Part shown: in pieces, positions 53,685 through 63,219 of the stretch | How the letters are laid out: every line of letters begins with the position of its first letter | Numbering within the stretch: the stretch's first letter is position 1 | Assembly: GCA_947462255.1 (NCBI GenBank) | Contig: CANHOA010000007.1 | Span: 1-64,000, forward strand | From: Flavobacteriales bacterium | GTDB lineage: Bacteria; Bacteroidota; Bacteroidia; Flavobacteriales_D; Crocinitomicaceae | Direction: 5' to 3' | DNA: 64,000 bases | Program-made: the position numbers and the translations under genes | Notes under the pieces: model-generated | Told to the model about the DNA's origin: nothing | The model's input: the letters and a program-made list of their open reading frames with translations, nothing else | Databases searched by the model: none

Positions 53685-54350
53685 TTACCACGAAATTGGC
53701 TTCTGCTTATTCAAAATGAGGAAATCATTTGCCTTACTAAAATGCTTAGAACCAAGAAAACCTCTATAAACCGAAAGAGGTGAAGGATGAGGCGCTTTTA
53801 GAATCAAATGATTGGATTGTTCAATCAATGGTATTTTTTGTTGTGCCTTTGCTCCCCAAAGCATAAAAGCAATAGGATTATCTTGTGAAGCAAGAACTTG
53901 AATGATGGCATCAGTAAATTGCTCCCATCCTATCCGCGCATGGCTATCTGGCTTTCCTTTTTCAACAGTAAGGATAGTATTTAGCAACAAAACCCCTTGT
54001 TTAGCCCATGCAGATAAATCACCATTTAGTGGAATTTCCTTCCCAATATCATTTTTCAATTCATGAAAAATATTTCTCAAACTCTTAGGAATACTAGCAG
54101 TAGGATGAACAGAAAAGCATAGACCATTTGCGACACTTTCCGTTGGATATGGATCTTGACCAAGAATAACAACCTTAACATTTTCTTTTGCAGTTAAATT
54201 AAAGGCAGAAAAAACTTGGTTTTTAGGCGGAAAAATTTCGAGTGGATTAGCTTGATATCGTGCCTCAATGGTTTCGCATAAGCCTTTAAAATAGACTTTC
54301 ATTTCATCGTCAAGTACATCGAACCATTCTTTGTGGAGTAAATTATACAC
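53685..54350 (-). CDS. ung: Uracil-DNA glycosylase family 1
   Basis: 221 aa. Removes uracil from DNA. Motif A reads VVILGQDPYPTESVANGLCFSV: the catalytic GQDPY is intact, but the His that usually follows is Pro. Motif B is PHPSPLSVYRGFLGS, with the His and minor-groove loop typical of family 1. VLLLNTILTVEKGKPDSHARIGWEQFTD is also diagnostic. The start overlaps the 3' end of the PlsC gene by 8 nt. Confidence 0.94.
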   Translation of the reverse strand: MYNLLHKEWFDVLDDEMKVYFKGLCETIEARYQANPLEIFPPKNQVFSAFNLTAKENVKVVILGQDPYPTESVANGLCFSVHPTASIPKSLRNIFHELKNDIGKEIPLNGDLSAWAKQGVLLLNTILTVEKGKPDSHARIGWEQFTDAIIQVLASQDNPIAFMLWGAKAQQKIPLIEQSNHLILKAPHPSPLSVYRGFLGSKHFSKANDFLILNKQKPISW

Positions 54351-55683
54351 CTTGCTTTTTTAAAATCGAATCAATTGAAATTTTCAGACGATCAGCAGTA
54401 TCGTGAAAAGAAGATAAATCGAGCTTTCGAACTTTTAGATACCGGTAACAATGTACCGCATGATTTTTCCATGCGTAGGCCATTAAGCTATAAAACCAAA
54501 TAAAAAAGTAATAGGAAAAAGCAATTAAATATGCATAAACTGAACCTAGACAGGCAAAATAATGAGCAATTAAGAATATAAAAGGAATATTTACTAATCC
54601 AACTAGAGCCATAAGTATGATTAATTTAGAAGAACCCCAAAAGACTGGCCTCTTGAATACTTTTTCGACAAATCTTTTTACAAGTAAATACCATAAACCA
54701 GCATGAATTAGTCCTAGTAATGCAAAGGGTAAACTGACTAACATTATTAGCAAGCGTTTAGGAATACCCCAACTTTTAGTGGCATTAAGGTAACGTTCAT
54801 TTTCAGAAATGTTTAAAGAATCTAAGCCATTAAAATATGAAGTGACTTCGGATTTAACTTGATGTAATTGTGTTAATTCTTCTTCTGATTTATCGTTTAA
54901 TGAATTAGCTAACTGCCTTCCATACTGATAGCGTTCCTCTAAAGAATATGAATCATCATAACATAAAGGATCCATACCCCGCCTAGTTAACTTCATTGCA
55001 CGATCGTGAAATTCCAACCATTCTTCCTTTTCAACATGGATAATATTATTTTTAATTTCGGCATCTAAGAGTGTCGTTAAAACTGCGATAGTTCGACTTG
55101 GATTTTCTTCGTAATCGCTTCGGTAGTCATTTAAGCATATGGGTTCGGCCGAATTAAGTAATAATTCACTTCTTGCCATATTTGGGTCAGTATAATTACA
55201 TCCAATGGCAACTACATAAACTTTATGTTCCCAGTTCATTGCTTCTAAGGCAGAAAAACCAATACGAAAAGCTCCTTTTTTAATAGATTTAAGGCGTCGA
55301 ATAAATACCTCATCAGTAAATCCTTCGCCAAAAATTAAAATATTTCCATTTTTTCGAATCAGTTCATTTGTCTTCAAAAATACCTGCCTATTTTTTTCAC
55401 GAGTATCACCGCCATCTAATTGGCGATAAATAGGCAACATGTGTGCAGAGGTGAAAATTGGCATAAATAATGGCTTAAATACATCAGCTCTTGCCATAAA
55501 ATGAACAACTCGCTTCCCATAAAGTGCAATTGCAAGGGGATCCATAAATGCTGCTGGATGATTACTCACATAAATGGTTCTACCTAAGCCTTTTCTTTTT
55601 ACATTAAAAGTCCTAACCGTCTTAAAGTAAAGCCGCAAACCAAGATTAAATAATATCCAAAAGGATAAATAAACAAATTTCAT
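54343..55683 (-). CDS. PlsC-domain acyltransferase with extra membrane segments
   Basis: 446 aa. One N-terminal helix, then the acyltransferase domain with motif I NHPAAFMDP, LPIYRQLDGG, and LIFGEGFTDEVF. From about residue 290, three or four membrane segments follow (LLIMLVSLPFALLGLIHAGLWYLLV, LIILMALVGLVNIPFIFLI, YLIAFSYYFFIWFYSLMAY). That extended form is frequent in Bacteroidota and is distinct from the short E. coli PlsC; the acyl acceptor is not certain. ATG 55683 is chosen; the TTG 75 nt upstream would add an improbable stretch. Confidence 0.85.
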   Translation of the reverse strand: MKFVYLSFWILFNLGLRLYFKTVRTFNVKRKGLGRTIYVSNHPAAFMDPLAIALYGKRVVHFMARADVFKPLFMPIFTSAHMLPIYRQLDGGDTREKNRQVFLKTNELIRKNGNILIFGEGFTDEVFIRRLKSIKKGAFRIGFSALEAMNWEHKVYVVAIGCNYTDPNMARSELLLNSAEPICLNDYRSDYEENPSRTIAVLTTLLDAEIKNNIIHVEKEEWLEFHDRAMKLTRRGMDPLCYDDSYSLEERYQYGRQLANSLNDKSEEELTQLHQVKSEVTSYFNGLDSLNISENERYLNATKSWGIPKRLLIMLVSLPFALLGLIHAGLWYLLVKRFVEKVFKRPVFWGSSKLIILMALVGLVNIPFIFLIAHYFACLGSVYAYLIAFSYYFFIWFYSLMAYAWKNHAVHCYRYLKVRKLDLSSFHDTADRLKISIDSILKKQGV

Positions 55684-55836
55684 ATTCAAATGTAGCCAAA
55701 AACCATTAAAGCAAACATAAAAAAGCGCATCATTAAGGACATTGCTTTCAATTAACAATTACTATGGTAAAACTTTCTACCTATTATTATTTCGATAAGC
55801 TCGATATGAATAACTTAGTACTCAAGAAATTTGACA

Positions 55837-56802
55837 ATGAAAACAATAGGTATATTTTGTGGTGGCTTTTCCTCCGAATATGACATTTCACTAAAAAGTG
55901 CCGATACGATTAAAAAACATATCCCTGCCTCTTACTCAAGCTATAAAATTATTGTTTCAAAAGGAAAATGGGAGGTCGAAATGGAACAAGAAAATGTGCC
56001 ATTCAATCTAAATGATTGCAGTTTTTTTATCGGTGATACAAAAAAAATACTGGATGCAGCAATAGTTTATATTCATGGGGACCCTGGAGAAAATGGTAAA
56101 ATACAAGCCATGCTTGAACTTCATGACATTCAATATATTAATTCAGGGCCTTTAGCCTCCGCATTATCTTTCGATAAATGGTATTGCAATCAATTTTTAA
56201 GCGCCTTTGACATTCCAGTAGCAAAATCATTATTTTTATCGAAGGTTGACCAATATAATCCGAGTGAAATAGCTGCCTCTTTGGGTCTACCACTATTTAT
56301 AAAACCATCAGATTCTGGATCGTCGTATGGAATTTCGAAAGTTAAAACAATCGAAGAAATACCCAAGGCATTACAATTTTCTTTTAATGAAGGAAAAACT
56401 GTTGTTATTGAATCTTTTTTAGATGGGATAGAGGTTACATGCGGTGTTTATCGGTCAGTTCATGGGCTTGTTGCGCTTCCCTTAACTGAAATTGTTTCAG
56501 ATAACGAGTTTTTTGATTTTGAGGCAAAATACCAAGGAAAGTCAAGCGAAATAACACCCGCTCGTATTCCGGAGAATCTTACGCTTGAGGTGCAATCCAT
56601 GGCGAAAAAAATATATGAACTATTGCAACTAAAATCCATCGCTAGAATTGATTTTATGGTGGTAAATGATCGTCCTTATGTTATTGAAGTGAATACAACA
56701 CCGGGATTTTCTGCAGCATCCATCGTTCCTCAAATGCTATCAGTGGCAGGCATTCCATTAAGTGACTTTTGGGCGGAAATTATTTCTGTTGAATTAGATT
56801 AA
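55837..56802 (+). CDS. ddl: D-alanine--D-alanine ligase
   Basis: 321-aa ATP-grasp enzyme that makes the D-Ala-D-Ala of peptidoglycan. IFCGGFSSEYDISLKSA is the N-terminal loop, HGDPGENGKIQAMLE binds D-Ala, LPLFIKPSDSGSSYGISKV the ATP loop and VIEVNTTPGFSAASIVPQ the C-terminal Mg-binding signature. ATG 55837 gives the usual length. The stop overlaps the convergent dacB gene by 4 nt. Confidence 0.94.
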   Translation: MKTIGIFCGGFSSEYDISLKSADTIKKHIPASYSSYKIIVSKGKWEVEMEQENVPFNLNDCSFFIGDTKKILDAAIVYIHGDPGENGKIQAMLELHDIQYINSGPLASALSFDKWYCNQFLSAFDIPVAKSLFLSKVDQYNPSEIAASLGLPLFIKPSDSGSSYGISKVKTIEEIPKALQFSFNEGKTVVIESFLDGIEVTCGVYRSVHGLVALPLTEIVSDNEFFDFEAKYQGKSSEITPARIPENLTLEVQSMAKKIYELLQLKSIARIDFMVVNDRPYVIEVNTTPGFSAASIVPQMLSVAGIPLSDFWAEIISVELD

Positions 56803-58250
56803 TAATTCGCTAAGGCATTCAGTACCACCTCCATTTTATTTACTAATTGAGAAGTGGTACAAGAAAAATTATTAACACAAAAAGAAAAGGCTATTTTTTT
56901 TCCAGAAATTGTTTCTACATAACCACTGTAAGCCTTTGCTTTATCAAGTGAGCCACTTTTGGCAAATATTCTTCCTTCACCAACTTGCCCCTTACATAAA
57001 TTTTTAATGGTTCCCGATACCCCGGCGATTGGTAACGTTGACTTAAAATCAGCATAATTGGGTGATTTATACATATATGATAATAAGTCACAAAAATGAC
57101 TTGCAGAAATAGCATTTAAACGTGATAATCCACTACCATCATTAATTATCATCGTTGTAATATCAAGTTTTGGGGACCAATATTTTTTTAATTCATCAAT
57201 ACTAGCCTTGTTTGCACCATTTCCCTGCTTAACATAACCAACATAATTAAGCAATCCTTCAGCAAATAAATTCACGCTTTTATGATTTGTCCAATAAGCG
57301 ACTTCACCAACATTTTTTCCTAAATGTGAAAAAATCAACTTGAAATTATCGGCATAATCGTTTTTTAATGTTGTTGTTAACAGTCGATAACCCTTCGCAC
57401 ATTTTGAAATAGTAATGCCTTTTAATAATAAAACGCTCGCCCATTCTTTTACCAACTGATATTCGGGGTCTGGCATACTTCCTTTTACTTCGAAACCTTT
57501 CTTATTAGCAGGAATTTTACCATTTGCTTTGCGCTCATAAGAAAATGGATCCCCAAATATATTGCATTCATCACCACTAGAAGAGGAAGCAAAAACAGAA
57601 CAATCAAGTACTAAATTGTCTATTTTAGGATAAATACTCACTAGTTTGGCCTTGGTTCCAATTTTACCAGAATCAAAATATAATTTGAATAAATTATCAT
57701 AAAAATTTATCCCGGCATGTGGCGCCCCAAAATAATTACCAAGGTCATTAGTTTTCCAACCGTTGGGCGCTCCATCGTAACCAAATGATGAACCATCAGC
57801 AATTAAATACCCATCAATTTGCTTAATTCCTTTTGAAATTATAGAATCAGTCCATTGATTTAGAAAATCAAATTCATGTCCTGCCGCATTGAAATATTTA
57901 CTTCCCATTGAAACATCTCCAGCTCCTCTAATCCACACATTACCATGAAGAACTCCTTTTTCGTCAATGGGTCCATCCACATAGATACGAGTTAAGGGTG
58001 AATAGTTTTTACCCAGCACTTCGATCGCCGTTGCTGAAGCGAAAAGCTTGGTTGTTGAGGCGCAAATTAACCTTGAGTTTTCATTGTAATTAGCAACACT
58101 AATCCCTGACTCTAAATCCACAGCAAAAAAAGAGATGCTGCCATCCTTTAATAAAGGATCTTTAGTAAAATTTGTCAGCGCGTTTTGAGCCTGCTGCGCA
58201 TTCAAATAAAGAGCGTATGATAAAAAGATGAATAATATGTACTTTTGCAT
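56799..58250 (-). CDS. dacB: D-alanyl-D-alanine carboxypeptidase/endopeptidase (PBP4 type)
   Basis: 483 aa with a signal peptide (MQKYILFIFLSYALYLNAQ), which sets the start at ATG 58250. The penicillin-binding motifs are SxxK as ASTTKLF, SxN in GSGLSRLNAISA, and KSG in FAKSGSLDKAKAYSGYV. The large insert between SxxK and SxN is typical of the S13 family. Acts on peptidoglycan in the periplasm, in functional relation to the neighbouring convergent ddl. Confidence 0.92.
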   Translation of the reverse strand: MQKYILFIFLSYALYLNAQQAQNALTNFTKDPLLKDGSISFFAVDLESGISVANYNENSRLICASTTKLFASATAIEVLGKNYSPLTRIYVDGPIDEKGVLHGNVWIRGAGDVSMGSKYFNAAGHEFDFLNQWTDSIISKGIKQIDGYLIADGSSFGYDGAPNGWKTNDLGNYFGAPHAGINFYDNLFKLYFDSGKIGTKAKLVSIYPKIDNLVLDCSVFASSSSGDECNIFGDPFSYERKANGKIPANKKGFEVKGSMPDPEYQLVKEWASVLLLKGITISKCAKGYRLLTTTLKNDYADNFKLIFSHLGKNVGEVAYWTNHKSVNLFAEGLLNYVGYVKQGNGANKASIDELKKYWSPKLDITTMIINDGSGLSRLNAISASHFCDLLSYMYKSPNYADFKSTLPIAGVSGTIKNLCKGQVGEGRIFAKSGSLDKAKAYSGYVETISGKKIAFSFCVNNFSCTTSQLVNKMEVVLNALANY

Positions 58251-58322
58251 GCCGTTATTTTTTTTGTGAAATTCGGAATTAAATAGGAAAATAATCAATA
58301 AAAAGTTGATTTATCAAAAATA

Positions 58323-59513
58323 ATGGCCAAGAATAAAAAAATAAAAATTCTACGCATCATCAATCGATTTAATGTCGGTGGACCCATACACAATGCTGTT
58401 ATGTTGAGCGCCTTTATGCCAGATGAATATGAAACCTTATTGGTAGGCGGACATCCTGAAGAAAATGAGGCTAGTTCCATTCATATTGCAGAAAAATACG
58501 GTATAAAACCGATGCTATTGGATGATATGAAACGTCAACCCAACTATATAAATGATAAAAAGGCATTAAAGCAGCTTAAAGAAATCATTTTAGCCTTTAA
58601 ACCAGATATTGTTCATACGCATGCTTCAAAAGCAGGTGCATTAGGACGAAAAGCAGCCTTTGATTGTAAGGTGCCAATAATAGTTCATACTTTTCATGGT
58701 CACGTATTTCATTCCTATTTCAGCTGGTGGAAAACAAAATTATATCAAACAATTGAAAAGCGACTTGCAAAAAAAACAACAGGCATTATTGCAATCTCGG
58801 AGATTCAAAAAAATGAATTGTCGTTAAAATATAAGATTTGTAACCCTGAAAAAATCGAAATAATACAACTAGGATTTGATTTAAGGCCATTTAATGAAAA
58901 TAAAACGGAGCATCGAAAGAAAACAAGAGCCTCTTTGGGATTACAAGATGCCGAAATAGCCGTAGCAATTATTGGCCGTTTGGCGCCCATAAAAAATCAT
59001 GATATGTTTTTAGCGTGTATCAGTGCCGTACATAAAAAGACAACTAAAAAAGTAGTTTACTTTATTGTTGGAGGAGGAGAAGATTTTACAAGCATCGATG
59101 AAAAAGTGAGCGTTTTAAAAGCCAAGGGAATGGACATTAGAATGACCTCTTGGATAAAAGATATTGACATTTTTAATGCAGGCATGGATGTTATTTGTCT
59201 TACTTCAAAAAATGAAGGTACGCCGGTAAGTATTATTGAAGCACAGGCAGCGGGCATCCCATTTGTTGCGACTAATGTTGGGGGAATAAAAGATATTGTT
59301 TCCGAAAATAATACTGGCTATTTAATTGAATTAAATGATTATGAGGCATTCATCGAAAAATTACTACATTTAATCGAAAATGAAAATAAACGGCAAGAAA
59401 TGTCACAAAAAGGTTGGTCTTTCGTAGAAGAAAAATTTCAATACAATACTTTAATTGCTAAAACTGACTCTTATTACAAATTGTTATTAAATCAAAAGAA
59501 TATATGCGTTTAA
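58323..59513 (+). CDS. Glycosyltransferase family 4
   Basis: 396 aa, GT-B fold. The donor-domain motif SKNEGTPVSIIEAQAAGIPFVATNVGG is characteristic of GT4 retaining enzymes; the N-terminal half shows RFNVGGPIHNAVMLSAF and DIVHTHASKAGALGRKAA. It is followed by the Wza-like gene (overlap of 10 nt) and thus belongs to the surface polysaccharide cluster. Donor and acceptor are unknown. Confidence 0.9.
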   Translation: MAKNKKIKILRIINRFNVGGPIHNAVMLSAFMPDEYETLLVGGHPEENEASSIHIAEKYGIKPMLLDDMKRQPNYINDKKALKQLKEIILAFKPDIVHTHASKAGALGRKAAFDCKVPIIVHTFHGHVFHSYFSWWKTKLYQTIEKRLAKKTTGIIAISEIQKNELSLKYKICNPEKIEIIQLGFDLRPFNENKTEHRKKTRASLGLQDAEIAVAIIGRLAPIKNHDMFLACISAVHKKTTKKVVYFIVGGGEDFTSIDEKVSVLKAKGMDIRMTSWIKDIDIFNAGMDVICLTSKNEGTPVSIIEAQAAGIPFVATNVGGIKDIVSENNTGYLIELNDYEAFIEKLLHLIENENKRQEMSQKGWSFVEEKFQYNTLIAKTDSYYKLLLNQKNICV

Positions 59514-60289
59514 ATACAATTCTAAATCTCAGTATAATTAGCGTATTCTCATTGTTTCTTTTTACTGCTTGTTCAACCATGAATAGCACTGAAATGTTTC
59601 GCATATCAAAGAAAACCAACTTTACATATGATTCAATACCCTATGGCGCTATAGATGAGCACAAAATTAGTTTAGGCGATCGTTTTAGCTTTTCGTTTTC
59701 AACTAATAACGGAGAAAAAATATTAGTTGGTGCCACAGGTATTTCAAATTCAGCTAAAATAAACGAATCAAATACTACAAGCCAACTTCAAGATTATTTA
59801 GTTCAACAAGATGGAACCGTAGAATTGCCGATAGTAGGAACTATCAATGTAGCGGGCATGAGCACTCGAGCACTTGAGGATCAACTTGAAGCATCCCTTG
59901 CAAAAGACTATTTACTTCCATTTGTTCAAATAAGGTTAACTAACCAACGCGTAACGATTTTCCCTGGTAAAAATACAGCTCAAGTTATTACCTTGCAGAA
60001 TACGAACACATCATTAATCGAAGTGATTGCCTTAGCAAATGGCATTCGTGATGACGGGCGTGCTGACTCCATCAAGTTAATACGAAAAAAAGATAATCAA
60101 CGAATGATTTATAAAATTGATCTATCGACAATTGAAGGATTAAAATACGGCGAAATGTTAGTTCAAAGCAATGATTGTATTTATATTGATAGTAATCCTA
60201 GAGTTACCAGAGAAATTTTGAAAGAAATTGCACCATGGCTGAGTGTTTTTTCAAGTTCATTAGCTATTTACGCCATTTTTACCAAATAG
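59504..60289 (+). CDS. Polysaccharide export lipoprotein, Wza-like
   Basis: 261 aa. Type II signal peptide with lipobox FTACST. The polysaccharide export domain (HKISLGDRFSFSFSTNNGEK ... QQDGTVELPIVGTINVAGMSTRALEDQLEASL) is followed by one SLBB region (FPGKNTAQVITLQNTNTSLIEVIALANGI). The C-terminal WLSVFSSSLAIYAIFTK is a hydrophobic helix. It is expected to form the outer-membrane channel together with the Wzc-like protein 9 nt downstream. Confidence 0.9.
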   Translation: MRLNTILNLSIISVFSLFLFTACSTMNSTEMFRISKKTNFTYDSIPYGAIDEHKISLGDRFSFSFSTNNGEKILVGATGISNSAKINESNTTSQLQDYLVQQDGTVELPIVGTINVAGMSTRALEDQLEASLAKDYLLPFVQIRLTNQRVTIFPGKNTAQVITLQNTNTSLIEVIALANGIRDDGRADSIKLIRKKDNQRMIYKIDLSTIEGLKYGEMLVQSNDCIYIDSNPRVTREILKEIAPWLSVFSSSLAIYAIFTK

Positions 60290-60298
60290 ATCGAACGA

Positions 60299-62686
60299 AT
60301 GCCAATCAAACTACTCAACAAAGAATTTAATGCACTCATATTAAATAATGTTCTTCGAAAGCATTGGTATAAGCCAGTTGTATTAGTAGTTTTTGGGATA
60401 ATTACTGCTTTTATTTATTTACGCTATTCCAAACAAACCTATGAGTCAAGCTCGATAATACAACTTGTAGAAGAGGACAAAGTAAAAGATGTTTTAGGGG
60501 ATAAAGGAATCGTTCAAGCTTCAACAGATATATCAAAGGAGGTAGAATTTTTACGTTCAGACGTTCTTTTTGATGCTGTACTCGATAAATTAAACATGAA
60601 TGTTAGTTTATTTTCTGAAGGAAAATTACTTACTAAAGACCTTTATGGAAGCGCACCGTTTTCAATCATTTTACATTCGCTCCGCGATTCTTCATTTTGC
60701 GGAAAAAGAATCGATCTATCTATAGATAGTGATGCCCTCTTGTTAACATATAAATGTAATGGAAAAATAATTAAAACGAAAGGACACATTAATGAAATGA
60801 TAAAAACGAATCATTTTGAATTATCAATTGAGGCGAATAGCGAAAAAGAAGTGTTTGAAATAATCAAAAATAACAATCTGTATTTTAAATTCAACAATCA
60901 AAAAATATTGAGAGATGAAATGAAAAGCGGATTAAATATTGAGCAACTAGATCCAAATGCAAAAACAATAAAGATTTCCTTTTCAAATAATAATCCCATA
61001 ATATGCTACAACGTTGTCGAGAATTTAATCAATTCTTATATAAATTTTGACAAGATAAATAAGCAGACAAAAACAAATCAAACCATTTTTTTTATCAATC
61101 AACAATTAGATTCATTATCAAGAATATTAGAAGGTTCTCAAGATAGCCTCAGTAATTTTCAGCAAAATGAAAAAATATCGAATCCAGAAAGAGTGGAAAC
61201 TCAACTGTCAAATGAAATTAATGAATTAACGCTTAGTTTATTAGAAATTAATCGAGAAATTTCAATTTTAGTAATGATTAAAAACAAAATAAGCGTCGAT
61301 CCAAATCGCTTAGAAGTTTATCGTTTAATTCCCGAAATGGCTGGAAAGAAAAGTTTTGAAGCTAACCTAATAAGGCAAGTAGAAGAACTAAATCAATTAC
61401 TTGAGGCTCAAGAAGATTTATTGCGAGAGGTGACAAAGGATAATAATCAAAATAAAGTATTAAATGAACGCATTAAAAACAGGATTCTAACCATTAAACA
61501 AGGTGTTAATATTATTGATGACCGTCTGAAAAAGGACAGAGAAATCATTCAAGCGAGAATGAACGAACTGGAATCTACCTATTTTGATTTACCCGATAAA
61601 AAAATGGAGTTCGATCGCTTAAAATACATGCAAGAATTAAATAATAGATATTTTACCTTATTCACTGAAAAAAAGATAGAATACGAGTTGTCTAATGCAG
61701 GTTACTCTTCTTCAAACAGAATTTTAAATGCCCCAACTATCCCAATTGAAGCAATATATCCAAATAACAGACTGACCTATTTCCTTTTAGGCTTTTTGGG
61801 TTTACTTCTTGGACTTGGAACCATTATTTTTAAATACCTCACTTACAACGAAATAACAAGTATTCAAGATCTCCAAGCCTTATTGCCGAACGAAACAAAT
61901 ATACTTGGATCAGTACCAGTTCATAGAAAAAAGATGAATCACTCTCAAATTGTTGTAAGCGAAACATCAAAGTCTCGTTTGGCCGAATCAATTAGAAATA
62001 TTCGTTCCAACATGAGTTTTGTTAATAAAGATGCAAAAATAATTGCGGTATCCTCATCAGTTTCGGGAGAAGGAAAAACATTTATCATCTTAAATCTTGC
62101 CGGTCTTATTGCAGCGAGTGGAAAGAAAACATTAATTATTGACCTTGATTTAAGGAAGCCAAAAGTTCACCATGGATTTAATGTTGAAAATACGAATGGG
62201 ATGAGTAATTATATTTCTGGCTTATCTACCTTCGATGACGTTATTAAACATTCCGATTTTGCTAATTTAGATTTTATTACTTCCGGCTTAATCCCACCAA
62301 ACCCCTCCGAATTAATTCAAAGTAACGCGTTTAAAACTATTCTCAGCGATTTAAAAGAACGCTATGACATCATCCTTATTGATAATCCTCCAGTCGGCAT
62401 CGTTTCAGATGGAATTCATGTTCTTGCACAAGCGGATATTCCTATCTACGTCTTTAAAGCTAATTATTCAAAACGCATTTTTGCAGAGCGTGTAGAAGAA
62501 TTGTTTAAAGTTCAAAAAATACAAAAGCTTAATGTTATTTTAAACGGTGTTGAAAATAGTAATTCCATATATGGATATGGTTATCAATATTCCTACACAG
62601 ATTCAGGGTATTATACAGAAGATGAAGAAAGCGGTTTTTTTCTTTTTAATTGGATAAATAAAATAAAAAAGAAGTGGAAGAAATAA
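60299..62686 (+). CDS. Polysaccharide copolymerase/tyrosine autokinase, Wzc-like
   Basis: 795 aa. Membrane helices at about 25-42 and 500-520 flank a periplasmic Wzz domain with a long coiled coil (residues 255-430) and the helix-proximal GNVR-like region. The cytoplasmic BY-kinase has Walker A SSVSGEGKTF, A' LIIDLDLRKPK and B IILIDNPPVG. The C-terminal tail holds the Tyr cluster YGYGYQYSYTDSGYYTEDEE, expected to be autophosphorylated. It controls export and length of the polymer with the Wza-like protein. Confidence 0.93.
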   Translation: MPIKLLNKEFNALILNNVLRKHWYKPVVLVVFGIITAFIYLRYSKQTYESSSIIQLVEEDKVKDVLGDKGIVQASTDISKEVEFLRSDVLFDAVLDKLNMNVSLFSEGKLLTKDLYGSAPFSIILHSLRDSSFCGKRIDLSIDSDALLLTYKCNGKIIKTKGHINEMIKTNHFELSIEANSEKEVFEIIKNNNLYFKFNNQKILRDEMKSGLNIEQLDPNAKTIKISFSNNNPIICYNVVENLINSYINFDKINKQTKTNQTIFFINQQLDSLSRILEGSQDSLSNFQQNEKISNPERVETQLSNEINELTLSLLEINREISILVMIKNKISVDPNRLEVYRLIPEMAGKKSFEANLIRQVEELNQLLEAQEDLLREVTKDNNQNKVLNERIKNRILTIKQGVNIIDDRLKKDREIIQARMNELESTYFDLPDKKMEFDRLKYMQELNNRYFTLFTEKKIEYELSNAGYSSSNRILNAPTIPIEAIYPNNRLTYFLLGFLGLLLGLGTIIFKYLTYNEITSIQDLQALLPNETNILGSVPVHRKKMNHSQIVVSETSKSRLAESIRNIRSNMSFVNKDAKIIAVSSSVSGEGKTFIILNLAGLIAASGKKTLIIDLDLRKPKVHHGFNVENTNGMSNYISGLSTFDDVIKHSDFANLDFITSGLIPPNPSELIQSNAFKTILSDLKERYDIILIDNPPVGIVSDGIHVLAQADIPIYVFKANYSKRIFAERVEELFKVQKIQKLNVILNGVENSNSIYGYGYQYSYTDSGYYTEDEESGFFLFNWINKIKKKWKK

Positions 62687-63216
62687 AAACAACTATTGAT
62701 GATTTAATACTAATTAAACCCTCCGTTTATAGAGATGAGCGCGGTGAGTTTTTAGAGTCGTATAATGATATAAAATATCCGCCGCTAATTAAGGAATCCC
62801 ATTTTTCACAAGACAATCTATCTAAATCACATAAGCATGTTTTAAGAGGCTTGCACTTCCAATTACCGCCCTACGCGCAAGGTAAATTAGTCCAAGTATT
62901 AAGAGGTTGTGTTCTTGATGTCGCAGTAGACCTAAGAAAAAATAGCTCAACATTTGGAAAGCACTTTAGCGTCGAACTAAATGAAGATAATAAATTACAA
63001 TTATGGATTCCAGTGGGCTTTGCGCATGGATTTATAGCAAAAGAAGCGGGTACTATTTTCTCTTATAAGTGCAGCAATAGTTATTCTCCCTCTCACGAAA
63101 TGACATTACTGTGGAATGATTCTGAGCTAAATATTGATTGGGGATTTGAATCGCCAATCGTATCTTCAAAAGACCGCGATGGGATATTATTTAAAGATTT
63201 TAAGAGTCCATTTTAA
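62674..63216 (+). CDS. rfbC: dTDP-4-dehydrorhamnose 3,5-epimerase (GTG start)
   Basis: 180 aa, makes dTDP-4-keto-L-rhamnose. HVLRGLHFQLPPYAQGKLVQVLRGCVLDVAVDLRKNSSTFGKH carries the catalytic His and the family signature; IPVGFAHGF and the Tyr in FSYKCSNSY follow. No ATG is near, and GTG 62674 overlaps the previous gene by 13 nt. rfbA, rfbB and rfbD are not seen in the window and may lie beyond it. Confidence 0.92.
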   Translation: MEEIKTTIDDLILIKPSVYRDERGEFLESYNDIKYPPLIKESHFSQDNLSKSHKHVLRGLHFQLPPYAQGKLVQVLRGCVLDVAVDLRKNSSTFGKHFSVELNEDNKLQLWIPVGFAHGFIAKEAGTIFSYKCSNSYSPSHEMTLLWNDSELNIDWGFESPIVSSKDRDGILFKDFKSPF

Positions 63217-63219
63217 GGT

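Noticed and set aside
55684-55758. Upstream TTG start for the PlsC gene
   Set aside because: The added stretch is not seen in the family and the ATG at 55683 is followed at once by the first hydrophobic helix.
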